Notes under the pieces: model-generated
Seen by the model: only the letters and a program-made list of their open reading frames with translations
Told to the model about the DNA's origin: nothing
The model's database searches: none
Position numbers and translations under genes: made by a program
Part shown: piece after piece, positions 22,037 to 33,048 of the stretch
Position numbering within the stretch: the stretch's first letter is position 1
Layout of the letters: each line of letters starts with the position of its first letter
NCBI GenBank assembly: GCA_001683735.1
Contig: LUGG01000019.1
Coordinates: forward strand, 248,001 to 312,000
Source of the DNA: Grifola frondosa
Taxonomy: Eukaryota; Basidiomycota; Agaricomycetes; Polyporales; Grifolaceae
Direction: 5' to 3'
DNA length: 64,000 nt

Positions 22037-23443
22037 TCACGCAGAACGATACCTCCTGAGGTAACTAATCGCATGGTCCTCAATCTCGTCCGGAGTAACG
22101 CCAAATTTGTCCCAGTCCCCGGGAAGATCAACGTCATCGATGTACCGCCGCACCACCTCATCCGGGCTCAACGCCGGCCACCAGACCTTCTGCGCGGCCT
22201 TTGCCAGTACGAGCGCGACCCGCTTTGGAACCACGGGTGCGACGGACGGCGGGTTGTAAGTGACGGTCGACACAAGCTCCAGTAGATACTTGAAGCTGAG
22301 CGTCGACGGGCCAGGAAGGTTGAAGGTGCCAGGCAGGGAGGACATAGAAACGACATTCGCTAGCGCCTGAGCGACGTCCAGCACCTGAAAGCGCATCAGT
22401 ATGGGACAATACGAGGATCTTTTAACATACATGCACTGGTCGGATTTTGGTCTTCGCGTGGTTTAGTTTCCACCAGATAGCCCAAACTAGACACCGCTGA
22501 TGAATACTCGAAACTTTCACGGATAGTAATTTACGTACTAGCCATGTTGTTCAGCAATCGGTCCTCGTACCCATACTGGATGGATGGCCGCACGATCGTT
22601 GCAGCGGGGAAGGCCTCTCTCACCAAATCTTCGCTCAGAGCCTTAGAGCGGTAGAACGCAGAGGGAGAGTCATGTGATGCGTTTAAATGCGAGACGTGCA
22701 CAAACTGCCCCACGCCGGCCTGCGCGGCAACGCTTGCAATGCGTTGAGCACCTTTCGCGTTGACGGCGTCGTAGTTGAAGTTCCTATGCACGAGTTCCCG
22801 TAAGCAATTCGCAATAATTGTGTCGGAAGACCACCTTCGAAGAGAACCTACTTGGTCTCGTATTCTCTTCCAACGAGGTTGTACACGATGTCTGAATGTC
22901 TCAGACACTCCTCAATCTGGTCATCCCTGTGGAGGTCCCATTCCTACATGAACATAAAAACACTATCAGCCGAACACCGTTCCGCAAGCGAGACAATGTA
23001 CCCGTAGTCTGAGAGAATGCACGTACCATAGGAACAATCTGACCCAGATCACCCATTACCTTCAAATGCCTCTTTGAGTCCTCCTCTCTATACGGCACGA
23101 TAACCTGGGTGCCCGACTTCGCTGTCGGATACAGCAGCGCCGTCAATCGAGAATTCGCGAGAACGCCGCAACGAGCATATACCCACCGAGCTTTGCAACC
23201 AGATACCGCCCCAAGAATCCCGTGCATCCAAACACGGTCGCTACATGTCCTGTGTTTGCGCTGCGTCCGGGGGGACCATACGCGATGTAGGGCTTGTTCA
23301 CCGATGTGACAAGGTCGTGCAGAGCCCGCTACACACCACCAACCCATCAAACTTGCATCCGAGAATCAGATAGTGAGACACACCTGTCTCTGCTGCACGA
23401 TGGCGCTCTGCAAGCGCACACAGCGCGAGGTGGAGGCCAGCAT
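22037..23443 (-). CDS. NDUFA9: NDUFA9, 39/40-kDa subunit of mitochondrial complex I
   Basis: Accessory subunit of NADH:ubiquinone oxidoreductase on the matrix arm. It has a Rossmann fold of the short-chain dehydrogenase/NAD-epimerase type and binds NADPH. The start MLASTSRCVRLQSAIVQQRQ is a typical presequence (Arg/Ser-rich, no acids). The nucleotide-binding loop VFGCTGFLGRYLVAKL, then VIVPYREED, HSDIVYNLVGREYETKNF, the HVSHLNAS region and FYRSKALSEDLV (YxxxK-like position) follow, and the C-terminal part ends WDKFGVTPDEIEDHAISYLR. About six exons join without frame problems. The last codons can either read straight to the stop at 22037 or use a GTGAGT donor next to it, changing only the final residue. 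Confidence 0.9.
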
Positions 23444-23611
23444 CTGTCGTGGCTAACGTTGAGGACAGGGTAAGAGGGCGCGCGCACAACGATCTCGACC
23501 GGAAATTCCCGAGCGTGCCTCAGCCATATATGATAACTTGTCTGTTTACTACTTAATTACTTACTTCCGACGGGACATATCTTACTTCGCTTGTTCTGAC
23601 AATCTACGACT
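23444..23611. promoter_or_regulatory. Compact divergent promoter, NDUFA9 and UPF0390 gene
   Basis: Only 168 bases separate the two start codons, so both genes are probably driven from a shared bidirectional promoter. The stretch includes GATAACTTG and a CT-rich patch near the plus-strand start. Confidence 0.5.
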
Positions 23612-23923
23612 ATGGTGCAGGGACAAACCAAAGGGCTGCAGAAGCAGAAATCCTCGTCTGCGCGCCATGCCTCAAAGGCCGCTGCCGCACCAAAGAAAGG
23701 GAAGCGGTATGTTGCACCCAAGAAGGCGGTTGCTGCGAAACAAGCAGCCATGCACAAGGTCGGTATTTCCACCCATAGAATATCTATATTCGAAAACTGA
23801 AGACCTTTATTCTTTGCATAGGAACTGAGCGCGAAAATTAACAGGAGCATCGAGCAGCAGGTCGCCTCCGCCGCGTCTTCGGGAAAGCTGACCATCATGA
23901 AGAACGTCGCAATGGAAGGGTGA
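23612..23923 (+). CDS. UPF0390/DUF2462 small basic protein
   Basis: Small Lys/Ala-rich nuclear or nucleolar protein of the family that includes the human leydig cell tumour 10-kDa homologue; its biochemical role is not established. Two exons (23612-23758 and 23822-23923) encode 82 residues. MVQGQTKGLQKQK, SARHASKAAAAPKKGKR and VAPKKAVAAKQA form the basic N-terminal half. ELSAKINRSIEQQVAS and SGKLTIMK form the conserved C-terminal part. Length and order match the family. Confidence 0.88.
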
Positions 23924-25872
23924 GCCCTGTTATGCGGGTATGACGCCAATTGCTTCCGCTGAGAACTACGAGCCAGGTCGTCACAGAAAATGACAGGCAA
24001 AGCCAAAAAGTCTTGACATATCGGGCATACCGTGTCGTATGTCGTATGTAATGGTTCTGGTGCGTTTCTCACTGTCATCTGCAATATTAGCGTCGGTATC
24101 TGATATCCTATGCAAGGCATGGACTCTCAGACGCCGGTGCCCGTCTGATATTTGGATGATGCACCCGCTACAACGGCAATGATCCCCGCGGGACATTTGT
24201 TGTCGGATGTGGAGTCCTCGTTGCAAGCGACTCCGCGGTGGAACAACACCGTGCAGTCAGTATTCCTATGACTCATTGACGTTGGATGGATCCTTGTATC
24301 TATCTAGGTGTACGGCCTGCGTGGTCGGGCAGCCATGATATACAGCCGTTTGACATAATTTCTTTACCGGCCAAGGGTCACCACGATATATTCCAAGATC
24401 ACGATACATACTATCAATGTGGATTCCATGGACAGAACAAATGGTTTTCGATTTGCTTGGCCAGTGTGACGAATCGTACAATTCAAGAAAATTCCAGCCC
24501 TCCTCCCCAAACCGTTCGCGCTATACTATCGTTGATCCTCTCACTGATTTATGCCGTTCAACTAATGAAGATGTGTATACTTGGGTAAATGCAGCTGAGC
24601 ATCATGTAGTGAGTAAATTTTCCTCTCGAACCTCGAAAGGCCGCTCAGTTTTCAGTTTTCGGTAGACCTGTGGGAGATTTATCAACTACTCCATCGCTCC
24701 TGCGTCTAGCGAGGACGGCCTCGAATGCATATGCGTGCTCCGCATCGACCGTGGTGATAGCATGTTGCAGAATACCCACTCCACTGCTCACACATAACCG
24801 GTCATTGGCAAGGCGGAATTACTCGTGTTATCGCAGCATCATCTTCGATTTCCAAGAATCTGGCTACCTCTTGTGCAGTTCCCACTCGCGTTCGGATAAT
24901 AGCGACGGTAAAGCTCATGGTTCTTGAGCCTGTCATGCCCGACACACTAATTTTCTAGAAAAATCAGACGAGAGTTGGGAGTGGCAACACATGGTAGTAA
25001 GTGAAATTCTAGATTTTTGCCGACGGGACTCACCTGGGAAAATAGATTGCAGCAGGGAGCGACAACTGTGGGCTTGGCGGTACTTCCGCTGCTCTAGAGG
25101 GCGCACCGTAGCCGCGCCTCATGATGGGGTCCTCAGCATGCATAGAGAAGAACCGCAACGTAAAAGAGTCTGCTTGCAATCTGTGATCTCAAGTTGTCAG
25201 GGGAACGCAACGAGGCGTTGAGTAGTCTTCTGAAGAATGAAGGACAAATAAGGATAAAATGTTGCATGCGCAAAGAAAAATAATCAAAGACGTCATTGCT
25301 AGCGACATTGTCGGTCCGAGGCAAAACATATACAAGCAACTAAGAGCTGAGATCCCATGCGCGCATATGGGGAAACTGCTGACACGCGTACGCCGAAGAC
25401 AGCAAGACGCACCTAACATAGAACGACAATCTCAAGGCTACAGACATCAGCGGGCGACTGTGCGGAACGTAGTCATCACAAAGACCAGATGATATAACGA
25501 ATTTTGGTATGATGATGATTGAATGAACACAGGGTCCCTACTGGAGGAAATATGTATGACATGGTTTGATGATGGAAACAGTGTGATGCATGGGCAATGA
25601 TGAGATGTATGAGTGTGCGATACGGTGGGGGAAAAGAGAACTTGGAATTTGCAGGGTACGGAAGAGATGGGATGGGATGATGAGGACCGGAACCGGAACA
25701 ATTGCATGATGATGAGGATGATAGAGTCCATGGTAGTGCAAAAATGATAACGACAACTCAACACGAGAGTTCAGAATGAACACAGAAATCTTCTGTCATA
25801 CAAACCGGCTGATGCAGAGCGAAACCGCAAACGTCTGATAACATACCCTCCCGACGCACCTAAGCCCGGCGC
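23924..25872. other. Gene-poor stretch, about 1.9 kb
   Basis: Only short frames without family signatures occur (for example 24286-24588 and 24417-24665). A CACACACAA/TGATGATGA-type simple bias appears around 25505-25740, where ATGATGATGATTG and GATGATGAGGATGATAG recur; this is the likely 3' flank of the CENP-B-type gene. I see no defensible gene. Confidence 0.4.
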
Positions 25873-27670
25873 TCACGCAGGCAGCGTCACGTCCACAAAT
25901 AGAATACTCTTGAGCTCATAGACCGACCGGAGAACGTTATCTGGGACTCGGTTCAGCCTGCCCTGGTTGATATAGTTTAAGAGGATGTCCACAGCGGTCT
26001 CTGCCTCCTCGATGGTGACCGTGCCGTGCTCGCGTACGGTCTCAGGAGGGTTCGGCGCGATGTACGGGATGTCCTGTTGGTCAGAGGGGTCCGCCTCGGC
26101 GGGCATGACAGGAACCATGTGGATCGTCTGCGAGATCTGTACCTCAGGCTGAGGAAGGCCGACGTCGGGCTCGCGCACGCTGCCGTCGGGATGCCACACA
26201 GGGCGCAGCGTCAGCGGGGGTGCCATCTCCTGGCTGTCCTCCTCAGATTCTGCCTCTGCCTCGCCTTCGTCACGAGACCCGGATGCGTGGTCGTGCTCGG
26301 GGATGTACTCTGCCTCGGGAGATCGCGCATTGTCACCAGTCTTCCCGTATCCGTGCCAGACACCTTTTTTAATGCCGTGTCGATTTTTGAAGTTCTCCAC
26401 CCACCCGGAGCTCGCCTTGAACTTGTCCTCCGTGAGGTGCATCCCGTCCCCGATCTCGCGGGCTTTCGCACGGATCAGAGCGTCTGTGAGGATAGTGTTC
26501 TTTGCGTTACATTCCTCCAGCCATTTTGCAAGCTGTGCTTCCAGATAAGGGAACTTTGAGGGTCTGCAATTACGAGATGAGTGCATCGATAATGATACTA
26601 GACAACGAACTCGGTACCTGAATTTTGCCGCATGCGAAATTTCGCTCTCCGGGACGTTCAGCCACCTCGCCTTGAACTTGAGGATCTTGCTGACAGTACT
26701 CCTCTCAACGCCAAAATGGGCTGCGATGTCTTCCTGCTTGATATCTGGGTGATCGCGCGCATATATACAGATCGCTCTGCGGTCAGGCCCAGTCAGACGC
26801 GTCTTCGTATGCTTTTTGGGCGGAAGGGGTTGATGCATGTTCGAATAATTGCGCGAATTTGGAGCAGAGTTTGAGGAGGACACAGAAGTAAGCGCTGATG
26901 CCACGCTGAGAGCTGGAGACGCAGAGCGTGGATTTGACGTGTTAGAGCCAGATGTTGACCGCGAATGCGCGTGAATGTAAGGGTACGGCGAGAACGTAGG
27001 AGATGCAGATGTGACAGGCAAGGAGAACTGGGATGCTGGGGCCATTGAATGTGTGCCGTCCCGAATTCTAGACAGTGGCTCAGGTTGTCCAATTACACTG
27101 GGTGTATGCGGGCGAGACAAGTGGCGCGCGGTGAATGCAAGGGAATGTTGAGGTCGCTTGAGAAATTTATGGGCAGGTCAGAACAAAGGAAGGCACTATC
27201 ACGGATATACGAACATCAATAGCCTCGCCTGCGGCGTGATTCGACATATCACTTTGTCCCTGCCCTTGTATCTGCCCTTGTACTTGACCTTGCACGGTGG
27301 CGCGTGTCCGGCGGCGGGTCAGAACGCGAGTGGGCCCGATACTACTCTCTATCTGGGGCGACCCAAAGGCCATGGCGTGCTCAGATGGGCCGTGATTGAG
27401 GGCAGGAGACCGAATGGGATGGTCTGGGAATGCATTGGAAGGATGGCGGGACATGAAGGACTGAGGGATAGCTGGGGAGGTATATTCGACATGATCTGAC
27501 GAGTGATTCATGGTAGAATACATGGAAGGGGAGTGACCCGCCGAGCTATTTGGCGGGGAGTGATGACTCGCCTGGTGCCACGCCGCTTCTTGATTATGTG
27601 TAGTAGTAGTGGGCGGAATAGGCTGGTGGGCAGTGTGGTGATACACGAGGCCTGCATACTGTGCGTCCAT
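25873..27670 (-). CDS. CENP-B-type HTH DNA-binding protein
   Basis: Predicted nuclear DNA-binding protein with the paired helix-turn-helix module of CENP-B and pogo-like transposases, but without a DDE catalytic domain, so probably a domesticated host protein. Three exons: 27670-27215, 27156-26628 and 26573-25873 (introns 58 and 54 bases), 561 residues. The N-terminal 250 residues are disordered, rich in Ser, His and Gln (VQGQVQGQIQGQGQ). The first HTH is TRLTGPDRRAICIYARDHPD with QEDIAAHFGVERSTVSKILK. The second, CENPB-type, is YLEAQLAKWLEECNAKN, ALIRAKAREIGDGM and SGWVENFKNRHGIKKGVWHG. An acidic stretch and a C-terminal helical segment (EEAETAVDILLNYINQG) follow. Fission yeast relatives act at centromeres and retroelements; a similar role here is inference. 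Confidence 0.85.
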
Positions 27671-29763
27671 GATCCAAGACACGACTCATCTGCTGCCAGT
27701 GAGGCAGAGGACTACGACGACCTAAAGCTGCCTGACGCTGCCTGACGCTGGGAAGCTATCCGAGGCCGCTCAAGGTACGATACGGATGGTGACTGACCAG
27801 AAGAGAGAAAGGGAGGAGCAGGTCTCTGCTTTTGAGCCCAATCAGTCGTCTGCGTGGAAGGTAAATTTCGATCGGCTTGCGATCCGGCTGCAGCCTTCCC
27901 CACTGCCCGCGGTTTTTCAATCTTTCTCTTGCTTTTCTATCAGAGAATGCTCTCATCTGTTTGTGTTTTATTATGCTCATATCCAGGCCCTATGATACAG
28001 CCGTATTTTTGCCAGGTTGTTGTGTTTGAAACAACATGCGGAAGAAAGGCGGCCTATTACTCCAGTCTCCAGCGAGACCGGTCGAATCGCGGTGCATTTT
28101 AACCTATTCAGACAATTTCTGATGCGTCTACCCATTGCGAATTTTCATTCTTACGAGGCAACGTTAGGCAGAGGTAGAGAAGGCTGTAGTGCTCTTCTCT
28201 CCGCAGAAAGCCCTCGGCGTCCCGGCGTCAACAACAACACTTGCCTTCCAGGATCAGCCCGAGCATTCTGAAATTCACCCGGCGCTGCCCCCAGATCTCT
28301 TACTCCGCGGGTATGTATATTCCCATATAGCCCTTGTAATAGAACTTTGTGCCACTGCCTGCTTCGTCCAACAGCGTAGGCTATGCCGTGGGCATCGGCG
28401 GAATAGAAGCTCAACCGCGAACTTTACCCGGAATTGAACGTTTCAACATCTGCCATCATCAACTGAACGCCTCCTGGGCCAAAGTGCACCAGCCGGGCCT
28501 GTATTTTTTTTTCTTACTTTCCCAAGACACGCGGCCCTGGTGCGAGCAGGCCCGTTCGCCGTGCCCTCATGTATCGTCCCGGCCATGTGGGTGTCCCGCT
28601 TTCCCTTACAGGGACGGTCATTCCTGGCACTGGTGCACCAGTTTGGCGCAAGAAGCTTCCTCTCACGGAAGAATCCCAGCAGCAAGGTTCAATCTCCCTT
28701 GGCAGTAGCGCTGCGCTTGTGTCCCCGGTACGCCCTTCGACTGGGCCTTTCGCAGCGAGAGTTTGGTAACGGACTCCACTTGTCTACGTGTCCACCCCAC
28801 ACACTCCCAGATCTTGGCGTCTGTCCCTCGGCGAAGCTGCAGTGGGAGATCGACGTTTCTCCGCCACATTCTTCCACCTTGACGCAAACACAAATGCTGC
28901 ACCCTTCGGGCGGCTGAGGCTGCACGCAACGTCGCGGCAGGCCAACCGGCCTCTTTCGCCTATCGATTGATCGCCTCCACGCTGCGACAACGCACAGGAG
29001 CGCACAAAGAGCATGCGTTCTGCAAATCTTCGCTGGGACTCCTGTCTCGAACTGACTCCGTTCGGGCACGAGCATCAAGCAGCTGGCATATGGTCCTTGC
29101 TTTCAAGATATGGCTATATTATGGTTCTGATTCTGATTCTGATTCTGGACACATGCAGGTACGCTGCCCATTTTCGCGACGCGTTTGACTGTATTGGTGT
29201 TCGCAGCGAAGAGAATGCTCCGTCTGGCTCCACCTTTGGGGTCCCAGCGAAACGGCCAACAGCCACCGCCACTCTCAGCTATGAATATGAATCTTCCGCA
29301 TATACGTGGGTCGATCGTTATGTGCGCCTCTGGCTTACGCTCACGACCTGTCATCCGTGCCTAGTCTCTGATTAATTCCGTTCCACACGCAGGAGGTAGT
29401 GAATTTAGTGTGTCCACCCGTTCATATTTCATTGACCCGTCGTCTGTCTTGTATACAGTCTGTCATGTATATATGTTGGGCAATCTCGGGTTCTGAGTAT
29501 ATCCAACTGGTCTTACTCGGACAGGCATGATGTCGGATGGAGTAGTGTGACACTCTTCAAGATAATTCACGATGACACGGAAGATTCAAATACATCTGTA
29601 ACCCTGCAACAAAGCATGAACAAAGCTAACGAAGACGAGAGGAGGGGAGGGGGCAGACAGACTCGATACACTCGATAATTAATGAATTACATCAAATAAG
29701 GTCCTTGCGGTATCGAATACACAAGACAGCCGTCCCGGATATAAACCCAGCCCACCGCGCTAG
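27671..29763. other. Intergenic, about 2.1 kb
   Basis: This lies between the start of the CENP-B-type gene and the end of CAF1. Overlapping short frames on both strands around 28150-28920 reflect GC-rich composition rather than a gene. A hexanucleotide run (TTCTGA repeated about four times) lies at 29123-29147. The first part should include the CENP-B gene promoter. Confidence 0.4.
29123..29147. repeat. Hexanucleotide microsatellite (TTCTGA)n
   Basis: The sequence GGTTCTGATTCTGATTCTGATTCTGG holds four tandem copies of a six-base unit in non-coding DNA. Confidence 0.7.
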
Positions 29764-31167
29764 CTACCTCCCCCCACCCACCCCAATCGGAGTCCGCATA
29801 TATGGCCCGTTCGTGCCCATAGGCCCATACGGTGTCACCGGCATCGGCGAAGGCAGCGCGCCCGCCATCGCGGGCGTTCCCATGCCCATCGCTGCTGCGA
29901 CGCTGTGGCTCTGCGGTGGGCCGGGCGTCTGGTTTTGCGTATCGCGCGGTGGCCCGCGGTCCTCTCGTTCTGCAAGCGTTGCCGCGCTGCCACGCCCGGG
30001 CTCGCCGATCCCGTTCGCGAGCGTGAACGTTTGGCCGAGGCCGTACAACTTTCCGTTGTACTCCGCGTCGTCGATGTGGTCGTTGAAGTAGATTTCACGC
30101 ATCTTGAAAAAGGTGGATGCGGTGAGGAGTGAGTCGGAGCCGGCTTGGTGAGACGGTCCTATTCGCATGACCTGTAAGTAAGAGTTAGCGCTGAGTTGGG
30201 AAGTAGGGCAGGTAAGTGTGCAGACCCCGAGGTCATCAGCAACGTCTTGTAGCCCTCCTTTGAGGACCTTGCATGCCCGCATTACGAATTTGATGTCGTA
30301 TATTGTGGGGAACCATATGTGCAGAACGTCAAAAAATGTTTCTTCATTTGTTGGTAATGACTCCGCGGTTAGAAGTTTGACAAAGTAACCAAAGTCATAT
30401 CCACTGGTCAATGGAAAGAACTTTGAGCGAAGGCCATGAAGCGAAGACGGCGGTGGCGGAGGCATGGACGCCACTCGCTAAGGTCAGCTCCTTAGCATGT
30501 GCTGAAAATAGAAAACACTGCAAGAAACTGCCACGCACATGTTAAATCGAGTGAGGCGTCCAGCCGCGTCGTGCACTTCGGCTCATAAAATAGAACGATC
30601 ATGTGAACTCACCTATGGAACGAGATCCACTTCGTTTCTGGAGACAGTACCAACCCAGAGGTGATCATGAGCTCTGCAAAGTCATTCGGCTCTATTCCCA
30701 TCTCCTCATGTCGCTGTAGGTCAATGCCTGACTTCTGCAGAAGGTCGATCGACTCCGGTGCATACATGTCCTCACTGCAGCCATATGTAAGTCAAGAAAC
30801 GATGCACAGACGAAGGAACGCACTTTACGCTAAAGGAAAAGTTGAACTGCCATGTTGAGACATCCTGTGGGTAATTGCCCTCCTCGTCTGCCATTGTGAG
30901 TCCAATCTGGATGATCTTGAGCAAGTCGACGTTACACCGCATTGTCTGGTAGTGGTAGTCCGACGACGTCTTGAATGCGCCTATTGGTCGCGCTACCACG
31001 CCAGGAAATTCGGTGTCCTGCAACAATCATAGCGTATCAGTCACACGAGCCTCAGTTGGTGGCAAGAGGCTCACCATAGCAATGTAGGGAAACTTGTCGA
31101 TGAGGTCACGAATGTTGTGCAATTCTGACTCCAGATTGGGAGCCCATACTTCTCGTATTCGAGACAT
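29764..31167 (-). CDS. POP2: CAF1/POP2 deadenylase of the CCR4-NOT complex
   Basis: DEDD-family 3'-5' exonuclease that shortens mRNA poly(A) tails in the CCR4-NOT complex. The start MSRIREVWAPNLESEL at 31167 is the usual one. The catalytic residues are visible: Asp and Glu in DTEFPG, the third Asp in SFHSGYDFGYFVKLLT, the fourth in RIGPSHQAGSDSLLT. Other landmarks are YHYQTMRCNVDLLKIIQIG, FNFSFSVNEDMYAPESIDLL and FTLANG. A Gly/Pro/Met-rich tail of about 75 residues follows the nuclease domain. Six or so exons join in frame. The intron between FHS and GYDF is unusually long (187 bases, 30411-30597) and is open in frame near its 3' end. Confidence 0.93.
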
Positions 31168-33048
31168 ATCGTTGAAGGTATCCAGCTTCAGAGGGACGAA
31201 ACGCCTGGCACGCCAGACTTGTTCAGCTCGAACAGAGTGGTTGTAACCTGCGGTAGCACAGGAGGTCACTTGACTCAAACTGACGCGTAGCATTTATTGA
31301 CGTGTATTTGGCTCTTCCCTCGAATCTTATTGAACTCGCACTGGCATGTTGTCCGCGGTGTATCTAATTTATGACCCGCATTTACGGCACAATAATTACT
31401 TGGAAAAGTGCTAATAGCTGCCCCCAATATCGAAAAAATTTGTTATCGTGTACTTCGACTAAGGTACCGTCGGTATCCTGCGGCGATGATTTCCAGTGGA
31501 CTTAGCCAGCTAGAGATTTATAACTGACGCGACATAGTACGACGAGACATTCAGCAGCAGATCCATCTATAATCGCCGCAGTGAGTCCAAATACTTCGCA
31601 GAGTCAAGTAGAACATGCAACATTAATGTACTCGCGCTTTCATAGCGATTGGCATGCAAGCCGTGTTTAAAGATAACAGGATGCATCTGCGCCTCTATCC
31701 CACCCTTGAGATCGTCGTCGCAGTCATCCATCGCAATAGCAGTGCCTCTAGCCTGTCCGCACGCGTACAGGTCTGGTTCACGCCGCTATTGCTGATGGGA
31801 CTGCGGACGACGATGCCTTGGTCGAGACGAAACTAGATCATTCCCTTGTGTCACTGACACCGTTATAACCACTCAATATATATAGAATCCATATCAGAAA
31901 TGTTACCAAGATTGTCCCTATCTATGAAGTTAGGTCGGCTCACAAAGAGATCCCTTGCACTTACTAATATCGCAAGAACTAGACAAATGGATATTCCATC
32001 TATCGGCCAGTAGTCGATTGACTTCAGAGAGAGCTGCCGCGATCGTGTCGAGTGCAGGGATGTCAGTCGGTGGTCTTTCTCCTACAATATTTATACAAAC
32101 CCTCACCGTCCGAATTTAGCTGTGTCATCGCTACTCCTGCGGCTGAATACGAAAACTTTCTCTCCCTGTCTGGAACTCCGCAGCGATAGTTGTAAACATA
32201 ATCGAAGCTATGCAGTGCCGAGTCACCCAGAAGCACGCATGCGCCTACAAAATCTTTCGGTTGCACTCGCAATACTAGCGGCATCGCTTCTAGGTCTCGT
32301 GGGTGCTAGTAATAATCTTACATGTGGAACTCCACGATGCATATCTTCCATGCGGATTCTCTGTTGCCGACGAAGCATAGCGTCTACAACTATGTTCCAA
32401 GGGGTATTGTTGCTCCGTATTCGGAATTGCTGTCTCGGCCGAGGCCTTTGTAAAGCCGCACAGTAATGAGCAATTGTGCGCAACTGTTCTCTCGCCGTCA
32501 ACGAATAATTTGTTTTCACGAGCACTCGACCGACGCTAACATCTGACAGCAAAAATTATATTTTAGATGCTGAGCATGTTGTGCCGTAAGTAATTAAATC
32601 TATTCCTTCCGAGCATGTAGATAGCCGGCTGAACTACATGCTAAACAGTCTAGACAACAAATCTTCATTAAATGAAGCTGCCACGCTTCAGTATCGTATG
32701 TACTTATTCTTAGTTCAGAATCAGTGGATTCGAACTAGATCGATTTCATTGGCAGTTGCAAGCCTTTGCAAGCGTGCGATTGCGTTGACCTACCCGCGGT
32801 CGTACTAAAACTCCGATCATTGGAACGATCTGGGAAGAATGTGTACGCGATATCAACAAAACGCCTGAACACCATGAGTGTCCCTTCATCCACTTCTCTT
32901 CATCAATGACACGCTCGTCCCTATGAGATCTATATACTAAAGTATGCATAGCCTAGTACCAGTACTGGCTATCTTATCTACCGCACATGAAATGGCGATA
33001 ATGAGTCGGAGACCGCATTGCAGGATTATCGAACGAGTTCCACCTAAT
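31168..33048. other. Intergenic, about 1.9 kb
   Basis: Between the starts and ends of CAF1 and the BZZ1-like gene. Short frames (31654-31836, 32122-32466, 32223-32552) show no recognisable features and contradict each other. The first 150 bases should contain the CAF1 promoter. Confidence 0.4.

Noticed and set aside
28150..28920. Overlapping frames upstream of the CENP-B-type gene
   Set aside because: Several equally long frames on both strands without splice logic or motifs; likely non-coding.
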